Notes under the pieces: generated by a model
Told to the model about the DNA's origin: nothing
What the model saw: only the letters and a program-made list of their open reading frames with translations
The model's database searches: none
NCBI RefSeq assembly: GCF_029784135.1
Contig: NC_073746.1
Coordinates: 259,198,994 to 259,262,993 of the forward strand
Direction of reading: 5' to 3'
DNA: 64,000 nucleotides
Source of the DNA: Toxorhynchites rutilus septentrionalis
Lineage: Eukaryota; Arthropoda; Insecta; Diptera; Culicidae
Shown: positions 22,258-34,185 of the stretch, piece after piece
Numbering within the stretch: position 1 is the stretch's first letter
Layout: each line of letters starts with the position of its first letter
Program-made: the position numbers and the translations under genes

Positions 22258-23820
22258 TAGCTGACCCGGCAAACTTCGTCCCGCCTAAAATTTATTTTTC
22301 GTTATCACATCCACGTTTTCTTACTAAGCGCACGTTCATGGGTCCAATCGCAGAACTGCTATAAAATTTCAGTACTTCTACCAAAACTCGGCACTATAGT
22401 ATCAAATTATTTTCAGACAAAATTTTCGTGCATGTTTCTTCGTTGCATGGAATAAATGATTGAGAGGGAAATATGATAGAATGGAGACAGCCCTAAATCG
22501 GACAATTTCTTTCTCGAATTTTGCTCTTATCAACACATTCGGCGATACATTTCTATTTATATAGATACAAGACGATATAGGAGTGCATTTTATCACATTA
22601 AAATCCATTTCCACTTTCGAACTAATATCAATTTCGTTACCGCAAACATCAAATGGACTAACAACGCTTGTCAATATGTAATTGTAGAACAAATGCGAAT
22701 TGAATTTTTCGAATTTTCCCATTTTCCTTCAGAGTTTTCCGAAAATTTTCAATTGTCATGTTTGGTAGGAATATGTTTAGTTGAAATATGTGCATTATTT
22801 AAATGGGACCCCCTCTTCTTTCCAGAAGAGGAAGGGGTGTCATATCATTATAGAAACATTTCTCGTACCCATTTGGCTCCATTCGCTTGATTAGTTCTCG
22901 AGTTATGCAGAAGTTTGTGTTTCATTTGTAAGGCATACACCCCTCCCCCCCTTTGAGAGGGAGTAGGTGTGTCGAACCACCATAGAAACGTTTCGTGCGC
23001 CCTAAAACTTCCACATGCCAAATATTCCTCAATTTACTTGATTAGCTTACAAGTTATGCAGAAATTTGTGTTTCATTTGAACGGGAGCCTCCATTTAGAG
23101 AGATGGGAGGAGTGTCGAACTACCATAGAAAGTTTATCGATCACTAAAACCTCTATACGTTAAGTTTGATTTTATTTGTTCTATTAGCTCTCGCGTTGTT
23201 CAGCACTCTCCCCCTCTCCCCTCTCCAGCGAGGGGAAAGGAGTTTCAAACCACCATAAAACATTTATTGCTCACTAAAACCTCCATATGCCAAATTTGGT
23301 TCCATCTGCTTGATTAGTTCTCGAGTTATGTAAAAATTTGTCTTTCATTTGTATGGCAGCCCCCTCTTAGAAAAGGGGGAACTATCGAGCTATCATAAGA
23401 AGCTACTGAACCGATCAACATGAAAATTGGTATGTAGGGGTTTTTGGGGCCGGGGAAGGTTTTCATGATGGTTTGAGACCCCTCCCCCCACACTTAGGGG
23501 GGGGGGGTGCTGCCATACAAATGAAACACAAATTTCTGCATTACTCGAGAATTAATCAAGCAAGTGAAACGAAATTTGGCATGTGAAGGTTTTAGGATGC
23601 AATAAATGATTATATGGTGGTTAGATACTCCTCCCTCCTCTCTAAGGGGGTCTGCCATACAAATGAAATACAAATTTCCGCATTACTCGAGAATTAGTCA
23701 AGCAAATGGAGCCAAATTAGGCATGTGAAGATTTTAGGGCGCACGAAACGTTTCTATGGTGAATAGACACGCCTTCCCCTCGCTAAGGGGAGAAGAGGGG
23801 TGGGGTCTGTCTTTATTCTA
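22258..23820 (+). mobile_element. Helitron-like dispersed repeat, copy 2, with large inverted structure
   Basis: It begins CTAGCTGACCCGGCAAACTT and is colinear with 1435-2290 and 47457-48184. From about 22860 it consists of ~150-bp units containing GAGTTATGCAGAAATTTGTG and a C-run/G-run pair. After a unique centre (about 23400-23450), the same units return in inverted orientation to 23815. The halves could form a hairpin several hundred bases long. No coding sequence is recognised. Confidence 0.65.
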
Positions 23821-23956
23821 TATTTTTTTCTGTATTAAATTCAACAAAATTACAAAATGATTCCATGCAACGGAGAAACATGTAATTTGCAAGTGGTAGA
23901 AAAGACTTGAACGAGAATTGTGTCTGTTCTAGTTGTATTCATTGTATCGAGTCATA

Positions 23957-24605
23957 CTATAGCTTGTTGGAAAGGTTTATATTTATATAGTCCTTGACAA
24001 TGTTTTGTTTGGTTAAGTCGTTCGTGAGTTATAGTGTCGCAAATATGGAGCAAAATAAAGAGAAAATCCGACATATTTTACAGTACTACTATGACAAAGG
24101 CAAAAATGCATCTCAAGCTGCCAATAAAATTTGTGCAGTTTATAGACCCGATACAGTTTCCATTTCCACCGCACAACGATGGTTTCAACGTTTTCGTTCT
24201 GGTGTAGAGGTCGTCGAAGATGCGCCACGTTCCGGAGAGCCAGGCCACACACTTCTTTGGTGACGCGCCAGAAGCTCCGGGAGCTCGGATGGGAGGTTCT
24301 TTTGCATCCGCCGTATAGTCCGGGCCTTGCACCAAGTGACTACCACCTGTTTTTGTCCATGGCGAACGAGCTAGGTAGTCAGAAGTTAGCCACAAAAGAG
24401 GCCTGTGAAAATTGGCTATCCGATTTTTTTTTGCCAATAAGGAAGCGAGCTTCTATAACAGGGGTATTATGAAGTTGGCATCTCGTTGGGAACAAGTCAT
24501 CGAACAAAACAGCGCATATTTGACTTAAAACAGATGATTGTAACTAATTTTATGAACAAATGAAAATTCAAAAAAAAATACCGCAGGACTTTTTTGACAG
24601 CCTAA
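23957..24605 (+). mobile_element. Internally deleted mariner element
   Basis: The right terminus, reverse-complemented, reads TTAGGCTGTCAAAAAAGTCC (24586-24605), a typical mariner inverted end beside TA. The left terminus near 23957-23985 is poorly matched. Between them is a transposase gene lacking its centre (24045-24528). About 650 bp against the usual 1.3 kb. Confidence 0.75.
24045..24528 (+). pseudogene. mariner transposase, central deletion
   Basis: The ATG at 24045 opens MEQNKEKIRHILQYYYDKGK, a mariner N-terminal helix-turn-helix, continuing through STAQRWFQRFRSG and DAPRSG (the linker). At about 24240 the sequence jumps to the C-terminal catalytic region: TRQKLRELGWEVLLHPPYSP, then GLAPSDYHLF, whose Asp is the third catalytic residue of the mariner DD34D triad, and later EQNSAYLT ending at TAA 24526-24528. 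About 150 residues, including the first two catalytic aspartates, are missing. The junction is out of frame and another frameshift lies near 24420. It is inactive, but an N-terminal binding peptide of about 70 residues could still be read. Confidence 0.8.
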
Positions 24606-25684
24606 TATATATAAGTTGGAAACGGACAGAATTGAATGAGGTTCATCGGGGCAAGTTGAAACGATTATTCAAAGTTCAACTTGACAGTTATCTTAAAAAA
24701 TCACTAAATCTCTGTATGACTTTCAATGAAAAATAGAGATTAGCACTGGATGTTTCGAAAAATATAAATTTTAAAAATGTTTAGTTTTCATATACACTGT
24801 TTCAACCTCGAACCATCTACAACTGATTTAAGAAACACAAAATTGAAGGAATTACATATAAACAATTGGAAAAGGGGTGAGAAGTGGGGGAGTAGTCTCA
24901 TACACACAAAACAGACTCTACATACTAGCAGTTAATATACGAAACAATAACATCAAGAATACTATTTAAGACGCTTTCATGTTAGCGTAAAGCCACTCGA
25001 AACGGCCACTAAAGAGGTTTATGGGATCATCCAAATATTCAAATATTACGTAACGTACTCAAAAAGGAAAGAGGGGACGGCTTGTGGAAACTCATTTAGA
25101 AATGAATCCAACTAAATCTAAACATTGTTATGCATATGACCATTTGTTACATGTTATGTAGAGGAGAGAGAGTCTAAAATAGTAAAAAAAAGTGTTACGT
25201 AATATTTGAACGACCCCTAGTTGTAAAATTAACAAATTTGGCTTGTCTCATGTCTGTGTATTCATAAATTACGTAGGACATACTGTGGAACGAAATATGA
25301 ACAATTTTCATTTTTTTTTCGAATTTATCATCATTAATTCATATAGAAATCACCGACAAATATCGTCCGACATCTCCAGCAGAGTTTAAAATATAGGCGA
25401 TTTTCACTGCTTTTTAAACTTACCCCAGGGCTGAAAAAATTTTGCAATTCTGGCGATATTTTAGAAAAAAAATCAATATTTTCGGATCGATAAAATCAGC
25501 GCGCAAATTTGTTTGTTTTGAAGTCACGAATGAGGAAATGTAAACAAAGGCGCGGATTGCGTTAAGGCATTCCGATATTCTGGTAATGGCTGTCTTAAGG
25601 TGGGTTGAAAGGTAATTTATACTGAAAAAATATATCACGTCAATCCATCATTCCTAGTAAAAGTTATGATTTCCGTTTTAACTT
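24606..25684. other. AT-rich spacer, no gene recognised
   Basis: Short frames without domains. No repeat family of the window detected. Confidence 0.35.
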
Positions 25685-25990
25685 CCCCCGGTGTACATGA
25701 TATTGGTTGCTCGTTACTGACGGTACGGGAAGGTAAGCACACGAATCGGCAGAACAAATGTATGGGAAAATGAGAATGCTTCCAGTTTTCATTAATTTCC
25801 ACCGTTTGGGGATTAGGGAATTGTAATGAATAGCATATCAAACAAATCGTAGACAACTTCCGATTCGATTGGTGTGCAAATCATCAGAATTCGTTCGCTG
25901 TGAAAAAAGTTATTTGCGTTAACTTTATTTCACAAAAACGTGACCTGTTTTCTGATTTGGTACCCTTCCTGAAAGACGTAGTTCTACTTC
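25685..25990 (-). mobile_element. T-run family element, type S fragment
   Basis: Read on the reverse strand it starts with GAAGTAGAACTACGTC (a degraded palindrome, 25975-25990) preceded by T5, then AAATCAGAAAACAGGTCACG and GAAATAAAGTTAACG. The same order appears at 32555-32830, 51003-51255 and 60977-61290. The hairpin end is absent. Confidence 0.6.
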
Positions 25991-28667
25991 AAAAACAGTT
26001 ACAAAATTGCACTTCACGTTACACGTGTCTCTGACCACGTTATAAATGGAACCAGCGCTAATATTTACTAAAATATATTTTCGCTCCAAATAGCAATTCT
26101 GTTCGCCTTATATCCAACATAATTCAAATATAACAAGGGAACTGCACATATTTCCAGCAAATGTAATTCGGTGCCTGAATGTAGGTCACAGCAAGAAGAT
26201 CCAAGTTTTACACCAGTAGCAACACTCTCTAATTACAATAAAAACCAAGGGTTGGAGTGTTGGAAATTAGCCTAAGACAAAGCTCGGCATCGATGCTGTC
26301 ATCATTTGGATACCTTCATTCCCAAAAGTTGGTGTATTCCATCACGTTTTAGATAAACAAGCTCTGTGCTGCCGAGCACCCGTCTAGCAGCTGCCGCCGA
26401 GTAATTTGATAACTAAAACGGGTGGGGCAAAATTGTGAACCACTACCCGTCGTCAACCCTTTCGATGGAGCTAATCTGTCGTACCGAATGCTGGTGGGGT
26501 GCTGCTGTATACATCGCCCCCATGTATCTACCATCACACCCGGCTGGAATAATTCAATTTCATTCAGGGAGTGCCTCGGTTGGCTCCAGTGGGAACCCAT
26601 TAGCACAGATTAATACGGCATACAGTCACTTTCCGCGGCTCAGGTATATTTAATTATGTCGGTGCTGCGTGTATGATTTCTCTTAGGCCAATTTTGCTCT
26701 TGCCGGCGTTTAGTGGAAATTATGTTAATATAATAACTCTCAAATTTTGACTCATTTCCGTAACGCAGTGGATTCACCTGGTTTCACAAATTCTTTTTTT
26801 TTCAATTTTCAGGTACGAACCTCGGAGTGGAATTTCTTCAACATAAGCACCGCTTTACGAAGGTACACATATCCATTCGAACCATCCAATCTATCCATTT
26901 TCCGGCCAGCTGATTAGACCATTTATTCGGTTCAATGAGCACAATTGGTTACTGCAGAAGTGTTCAGCTCGAACAGACAAACTACAAATCAATCATTTCC
27001 CTCGAGAAAAGAAACATTGCGAAACACGAAACCGTACAATGAATCCATAATCGGCAATCATTTAATGGATTCGTTCGAATTTCGAGCCATTCGAATGGTG
27101 TAGTTGTGGGAGACCATTCTTGGTCAAACGGAAATTATCATTGTTTGTTGGTTTACCCATATCTGCAGTAAGAATTCATCTTCCATAGACAAAGGTCCAA
27201 TCCGATGGGAGGAAAAACAAGTTCCGAAAATTCGAAGAGAATGATAAAATTTTTGAAGAGTATTTTTCATACGATTGAAAAACAATAGAAGATAAGTTTT
27301 TATTGGATTCTATGTATTGAACATCGCCCGGACTCGCATTGAGTTTGAATGGATTTGAACGGAGTGGTGCAGATCTGATAGCAAAATTGGAATTGCCCGT
27401 TTCTTCCACATGCTTTCACAATCAAACATTTTGCTATGACTCACCCCGTTCATTACGCCGAGGTATCACCGCAGAGGGATGCCAACCCGTCGGGAACACG
27501 TTTAATGGTGCTACTAATTTAACGCGGCAGTCGTCCATCCGCGCAAGCATCCGGCGCTAAATGTGGCCCCGAAAGGTCGTTAATGAAAATATAGCTCCCA
27601 ACTGATGACGATTTGCGACCGGCAGTCGGTCGCTGTTATCGCGGTAGCAACGCTGCTGCTGCTGATACCATCGACAAAACCTAGCATTTACCGATGTGAA
27701 TATTTGTACTGAATCCTCTGGTGCGGATTCGAAACGTAAATGTTGCCCATGATGACAATTCCTGGTGTTGCTAGTGGCAAAATTTGACCGATAATTTCGG
27801 GATAAATTATAAGCGCTGCCGGAGGAAGCTGCTGAAATTGCGCGCCGGTTATTTCGCTGTTCCCTTCAACATTGACCCACTGATGGTTGCGCATTTAGGT
27901 CGATAAGTTATACCGCACAGGGGACTGCTTTGCGGGGAAGGCACCGTGGAGGATCAATGGGTTGGTTCTGTGAAGTTTGTCGACTACCCAAAAATTACGC
28001 AGCGCAGAACTCAAATTAATTGGGATGAGAATTTTTGATTTGTCTGGAATTCAATCCTGTATTTCTCAGTTATAATTAATTATACTTCATTTATGAGCAA
28101 TACTCATCTATAGAACTAAAATCAAGCCGATTTTTCAAAATTTTATTATATTAATTGCTTTCTTAGTATTTTACCAGCACAATATACCAAAAGGCTAAAA
28201 TCAGTTCTTTTTATTAGTTGGTACTTGGAATATTACTAGAATAATTTTTATTCAATACTTGGTTGTGATTTCTGGTCCAAATAACCCGTCTTGAATTTAT
28301 TTAGAGTGCAAAGCTCGAGAATACGTGTGTATATGTGCAAAAGGAAAAAACTTTCTTTGACAAAAAAAAACCGGACAGAATCTGCAGCACAGTAACATTT
28401 CGTCATAATTATCTGTTAAGAAGATAACTTTTCAATTATTACGGTTGGACTATTCTTAGCTTCGTTTCAGTTTCCAAAATTGAAGCATCCGGCGCTGATT
28501 CTATTTTATTCAATAACCAATTCGCTGAAACCCATGTTCAATCTAAATTTTCTCTATGTCTGTCTCCACACTTCAAACCTTACATCGTTTTGTAATGATT
28601 GTATGTCAAATATTACGCCTTTATTGTATTCAGAGTGGTAATTCAGATATGCAAGTATGAAGAAAAC
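25991..28667. other. Low-repeat sequence, no gene recognised
   Basis: From about 26150 to 28000 the sequence has moderate GC and none of the window's repeat families. Open frames here carry no domain I recognise and no clear splice-bounded exon. It may be ordinary unique intergenic or intronic DNA. Confidence 0.35.
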
Positions 28668-28737
28668 GATCGGAACGGGAATCGAGCCCGAAGTCCCTAT
28701 GATGATAGGTGAGATGTTTACCTCTTGACCATGAGAT
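28668..28737 (-). mobile_element. tRNA-like SINE head
   Basis: The reverse strand contains TGGTCAAGAGGTAAAC (A-box-like) and GGGCTCGATTCCC (B-box-like) at tRNA-type spacing. The flanking arms do not form an acceptor stem, so a SINE relic is more likely than a gene. Confidence 0.4.
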
Positions 28738-28744
28738 TTTATAT

Positions 28745-29545
28745 GAATGCACTAGGGTGCCAATGAATGTATGGGAAAAAATCGACCTTAAAATTTCAAA
28801 AAGTTACTTTATACAAAATGTTCACCATGTTGATTTGCACGATAATATACCCTATATAAATATTGGCTCATTCGAGCTTCATTTATTACTGTCGCAGACG
28901 TTAAAATTTATGTTTTTATGAAAACCAAAAAATCACCGGAAATCGGGGTTTCCAAAGAAAAATTTTTTTTTATGCCAAAAGTCTTAAATATTCAAGACAC
29001 GTCGAGATTTACAGTTATCCCAAAAAAAATTTTTTTTTGTCGAAAATCACCTTTTCAGATGGAAGAACGACGAAGTGCCAAATAACAGTAAATGTTATAA
29101 CAGTAAATCTCAACGAGTAATGCAATTTTGAGACATTCAGCATCGAGAAAAAGAATTTGAAAACCCCCGACACTAATAAATAAAGTTCGAATGAGCTAAT
29201 GTTTTGCATAGGGTATATTATAGTGCAACTCAAAATTTTACAGTAAGTTCCGAATGAAAAATCGAGATCACTATTTTTATTTAGTGGCACCCAAAACCAT
29301 ATGTTTCGTCTCGTAGTCCGAAAAAAGATAAGTTCCAGAGTTTCGATTTTCAACCCAAAACAAATTTTTCGAGATGACACTAGATCTCGACGTTTCATGC
29401 AATTTGAAGACATTAGGCATAAAAAAATATATTTCGTAAACCCCGACTTCCTTTACTCTCCCCTTGGGTTATTTTTTGATTTTGAAATAACTCAAACTTT
29501 GACTGCTTTGTGCCACTCTCCCTTAAGTCCGTGTCGGACTTAACG
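28745..29545 (+). repeat. Dispersed repeat R, longest copy
   Basis: It opens AGGGTGCCAATGAATG and contains TTCCGAATGAAAAATCGAG, and near 29280 TTAGTGGCACCC, roughly inverse to the start. It continues to CACTCTCCCTTAAGTCCG. Blocks match 10722, 12160 and 16965. Possibly a MITE of 0.5 kb with a second partial copy attached; the ends are uncertain. Confidence 0.5.
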
Positions 29546-29864
29546 GGACGTGGGAATCCGCTATTTTTGCGATCGACGAGTTACCAAGAGCACAGTAAGT
29601 TTATACTATAATACTAGGCTCCTTACCCATGTTGCACACTTCCATGATTTGAAGACTTGCATACCAATCAAATCGGAAATTCTATAAGATTTTTTTTATA
29701 TATATGCTTTAATTTACTACTATCTAATCCTTAAATGGTCTAAATTACCGAAAATTGATTTCAGTAGAACTGTCGCATTTCAAAATATAAATAAATACAG
29801 AAATATAACGGTAGCTCTTCGGTCGTTGTTTTTTGCGCATCGTATTTAAGGAATTTCTCATTAA
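29546..29864. other. AT-rich spacer with weak type S similarity
   Basis: 29655-29730 weakly resembles the CATACCAATCGAATCGGAAA block of type S elements. No gene. Confidence 0.3.
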
Positions 29865-30981
29865 CCCTCCTGTACTCGCGTGCAAAATCATAACACGTAT
29901 ACTCGCGCACGGTGTCACAGACCGAAAATTGAACTTCTATGCCATGTTGCCATTGTGCATTTTCCAGGCTTTATTGGTATTTATTTGAAGAAGAGGGTAT
30001 GATTGAATGAAAAAACTCCAAAAAATATGTTTTCTTCGTTTTTTTATGTTTTAATAGTCATCTAATTCAGCCTCCTCAAAATAGAGTAATTTTTGATACT
30101 CCAACACAAATACCGAAATTCGATTTTTTCACTGTTGTTAAATGAAAGTGAGCAACTGAATATAATTCATGAAAGTATATAGAACTATAAAATAACATAA
30201 AAACGTATTAATCGATTGTGGTTTCATTGGAGTTAGAATCAGAACATAGCATAACCGCATCCTCGAAACAAACCTATTTTTTTACTAAGAATTAATGTCC
30301 TTTTTAGATAGCGCAAAATAATATGATGATATAAAAGGATTTCTAGGAACTTTCTTATCTTTTCTTGTTTTATTGTCGATATTGTCCATTATAAAAAAAC
30401 CGAAACTGTAACTTTTAAAAATTACCATAAGCCATCGATTAGTTTACAGTTTACTGTTGACAATTCTTCCACAAGTGAAATTCTTTCACAAGTGTGTATA
30501 TGTATGACCTTTATATTTAGTGAATAACTATACGAAATCGAACATTTCGAACATTTATATTTTGCTTTTGAACGTATGAATCTAACGACGAATATATCGA
30601 TGAATAGTTAATATATGGATCCGTTCAATCCATTTACAAAAGGGACTGAAATCAAATAAGAATAGTCCGGAAATGATCTTATGCATTATATTCAATAAAT
30701 ATTCCACACCACTAACATTAATTTATACATTTCATTCAACAATATTCTAGAATATGGAAAAAGGTACTTGTCTAAAAAAGTTACTCCTATACTCGCGTCG
30801 ATGTGTCAGACCGAAAGTGTTGAAAAAGTGGCACACGTCCCATTTGTACCAACACATGCGATACGCTAAACGATGACAAACGACGAATAACGAAGCTAGA
30901 GAGAATCGCAAAGTCGTAGTGTTGATATTTTCTGAGAAATGAATTCTTGGTCTGACAGACCAATGCGCGAGTATAGGAGTG
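29865..30981. mobile_element. TTAA-flanked non-autonomous element
   Basis: 1,117 bp flanked by TTAA (29861-29864 and 30982-30985). Terminal inverted repeats are CCCTCCTGTACTCGCG on the left and CACTCCTATACTCGCG (reverse complement of the right), 14 of 16 identical. A third, direct copy of the terminus with GTGTCAGACCGAAA lies at about 30783-30815. No transposase frame. The TTAA target suggests piggyBac-type mobilisation. Confidence 0.8.
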
Positions 30982-31009
30982 TTAAATATAGTTTATTCGA
31001 CCTGATATA

Positions 31010-31620
31010 TTCTATGGGGTTGGGGAATAAGTTCATAGCGTTTTCATATTTCTTTTATTTTCAACAATTCGTTTGCTGTTTGACAAAGGGTTAGCATTCA
31101 TTCGATAGAACTTTTTTGCTCTATAAAACTGTCTTAAATGTAATTTTGAGTTATTTAATTTTTTATTAATTTTGAGGCTTAGAAATGATATTCCCAGACA
31201 AAAATCAACTTTTTCGACAACTGCTCTCCTTTGCTTTTCATCGAGGTCAACAAGCTGCCGAAACAACCCGGGACATTGGCGACGAGTATGGAGAAGGCCT
31301 ACGGCACGGGAATGGTTTGCAAAGTGGTTTGCAAAAAACATGACGAGTTTAACGTCGATGAAAAGCCCCTTCTGAATTCGTCTGGACTGTTCATATATTC
31401 TAGGAGAAGTGAACAGATGTCTGGATTAATTTCAGCGAATAATTCGCATACAATTTACTTTGTTTTTTGGGAACAAAATGGTCACTAGTGGGTAACGACT
31501 AACTATAGCTGATAGACACGCTTTTCTTGAAGAAGCCAAGCCTCATTGTGCTAAACGTTTGTGTTTCTTACAACGTTTTTGTCGAATAAGAAAATTTCAA
31601 TTACGACTCTAGTGGAATGG
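31010..31620 (+). pseudogene. mariner transposase N-terminal relic
   Basis: From about 31185 the frames give IFPDKNQLFRQLLSFAFHRG, then QQAAETTRDIGDEYGEG, then in another frame TAREWFAKWF. This is the order found in mariner transposase N-termini (first helix-turn-helix, then the REWFAKF helix). The remainder is frameshifted and no catalytic residues are visible. A possible left terminus is GGGGAATAAGTTCATAGCG near 31023-31041. Confidence 0.55.
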
Positions 31621-31687
31621 ACCATGGAATTGGGATGGGATTTAATACATGTACCTACCATTGCAATAATGATTTAAACACAAAAAT

Positions 31688-31735
31688 TGGTGAGTTATAT
31701 ATATGATATAACCGCAAGGTTGACGTAGGACCACC
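31688..31735 (-). repeat. Orphan hairpin-type terminus of the T-run family
   Basis: The reverse strand reads GGTCCTACGTCAACCTTGCG and then an AT-rich hairpin, ending just before a run of five T (A5 on the plus strand at about 31684-31688). No matching palindrome end is seen nearby. Confidence 0.6.
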
Positions 31736-32554
31736 GTTGTTGCGAAGCAACATAAGAAACGAAGTTCCGATATTTTAATAGATGTTATTTCACGAAATCG
31801 ATTAAAATTTTCCTGTGGTTTACACTACATTGATTAGGTTAGGATATCAACAATTTATCATTAGGACTCACGTTTGTGGGTATCTCCTACACTCGTACCC
31901 TAACTGGATTCTTTTAGAATCTATTAGTATTATTTCCTAAATTCAAGGCTCTAATAATTAGCGGGTACTTCAAATAATAAGGCTATCTAAGTTACCTCTC
32001 GGCGTATTGATTCTTAGGTATAAATGAAGTTTAATTGATTTTCACTAAATGTATACTATCACGTTTCCTCAAACAGTTCGACTTGCTTTGTTTTACTTAG
32101 GAAGGATAATCAAGTCGAGCTTTTTGAAGAAACAGCGTCATCAAGTACACGAACACGAACATATTTTGTTAGTTTCAGTGCTCGCCGTTGAATCGTTGGT
32201 GCGTTGCTGTACATCAGGGGTGTACGCAACAACCGTTGACTTAGTAATCATTTGTTTGTATTGATTAAATTATTGATTGAATGAGTGTTGTGTTCATATC
32301 CACTTTTGTAGTCCGTGTGAGGAAAACACATTCCGGAGTAGAAAAATGCATACGTATACGAGAGTATCCCCGGCTTGTAGAATCAATAACTTCAATTTCA
32401 ATTTTTTATACTATAGAGGCTTCAAACTTGGAAGTTCATTCGTCTTTAGTATCCGTGATGACGTATTTTCCAGATTTCTCGGTTTTGTAGTCCGTATTTA
32501 GGAAACATATTCCGGTATGTACGTACCGAAAATACCCGCAGCTTGCAGGTATTT
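31736..32554. other. AT-rich spacer with a short duplicated segment
   Basis: TTTGTAGTCCGTGTGAGGAAA near 32306 is partly repeated near 32485 (TTTGTAGTCCGTATTTAGGAA), each followed by ACATATTCCGG-like sequence. No gene. Confidence 0.3.
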
Positions 32555-32830
32555 GCAGGTATTGCCACATCAGAAAACAGGTCACGTTTTATGAATTAAG
32601 TTAACGTTAATAACTAGTTTCATTGCGAACAAATTTTGATGATTTGCTTTCCAATCGATTCGGAATTCTCTAAGATTTGTTTTATATGCTATACATTACA
32701 ATTCCCTATTCCCTAAACGGTTTAAATACATGAAAACTGGAAGCATTCCCATTTTACCATACATTAGTTCTGCCGATTTGTGTGCCCGTGTCCCGTACCG
32801 TCAATAACGAGCAACAAATACATTCTTTTT
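32555..32830 (+). repeat. Type S repeat, 5'-truncated
   Basis: It matches 51025-51255 and 61015-61275 from CAGAAAACAGGTCACGTTTT through TTCTCTAAGATTTG to GAGCAACAAA. The palindrome end is missing. Confidence 0.6.
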
Positions 32831-33194
32831 TCCCTGTTTTCAACTTATTTGCCATCCGTGAATTCCAGTCACACCACTCCTCGCTTGGTGGTCATCGAAG
32901 TAACATAGTTGCCGGCGAGCGTCGAGCGAGAATTAATTGTCCTAGACTAGACAGACGAAGGAGGAGTATGAAGTAGAGTTCTTTCCACCAGCAGCTTTCT
33001 CAAGACTAGAGGCAAATGAACTGAAGAATCACAGAAATCACAGACGCGAGCGAGCTAGCAAGGTGAGAATTTAAGCAAAATGTTTTAAAATCACGATTTT
33101 TACTCCACTGTACTTATGATAGCCAATAAAAATCACCATAACGTTGAAATTTTACATTTTTTATTGGAATAAGACATACTTGAAATATAAAAAA
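32831..33194. other. Spacer, no gene recognised
   Basis: Contains AGAGGCAAATGAACTGAAG (about 33009), a short motif that recurs in several repeats of the window. Nothing else. Confidence 0.3.
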
Positions 33195-33838
33195 CTAGAA
33201 GTGGGTTATATCCGTGATATAACCGCAAGGTAGACGTAGGACTACCGCTGGCTCTGTTATCATTCGTTTTAAATTTCATCTGAATGAATTCTCAACGAAA
33301 TTGACGAAAAGATTGATGAAAGTTTTCCTTGTTAGAGTGTGAGTGGATGATTATAAGTACACCTAGGATTTTCTACGCGGGGGATACGTACCTCGTAAAA
33401 AAACCGCGTTAACTGAACAATCCACGTGAACAAACTCGTAAAAAACACTCGTACAAAACCGCCTAAACAACCTGAGTGTATAAAATTGTTATTAACATGA
33501 AATACTATTTCGAACTAGTTTGCGTGGTTTTGCAAAAGCAACTGATGAAGTTGCAGCACATTCCGATCAATACAAAAGCAATCATCGTCAATGAGCTGAT
33601 TTCAATAGTCTGTTTCCAAATGACTTTTTAAGCTATTGAAACGATTTTTTGTATCAATAAGTGACAATCATATAAATCTTTGACATTTTATCTTTCGTAT
33701 GAAGTGATTATTATTTCACTCCATTCAGCCAGTAAAGAGGTATTAACGTTCAAAACCGTGTACTCCAGCGTCACTCTCTCGTTTTCGAAACTTTGAACTT
33801 ACACCCCGGTACAGAAATAAAAGACGTAGTCCTATGTC
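33195..33838 (-). mobile_element. T-run family element, short complete member
   Basis: 644 bp. Read on the reverse strand it starts with GACATAGGACTACGTC (33838-33823), preceded by T5, followed by ACCGGGGTGTAAGTTCAAAG and the CTATTGAAA motifs of the promoter-type cargo. It ends with the GCGGTTATATC hairpin terminus and CCCACTTCTAG, then T6. Both ends are present, so this is a compact non-autonomous member. Confidence 0.75.
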
Positions 33839-34130
33839 AAAAATATATTTTTAAACTGTAAATAATCGAGTCCAACCTGTAATAGATTTTCAGGTGGAAT
33901 GTATACACTTTCAAGATGAAAATTACGAATGAAAAATCATCTTTCTATATTTAATATGTGATTTTTTATATATGAAATATATAAAAAAATATATCTAATA
34001 TCTAATATGTAGATCTGCAGTGACGACGTCTGATATTGATATACGATTAGGAAGGCATATTATTCTCTATCAGTTTACCAGGACCCAAGTCAGTTTTAAA
34101 TTGTTCATATTTTAAATGAAAACTTTTACA
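33839..34130. other. AT-rich spacer
   Basis: TA-rich with no feature that I can support. Confidence 0.3.
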
Positions 34131-34185
34131 TTTATTTTTATTTATTTACTTGGTCTCGAGTTTCAAAAACTCCACAGACTGAATC

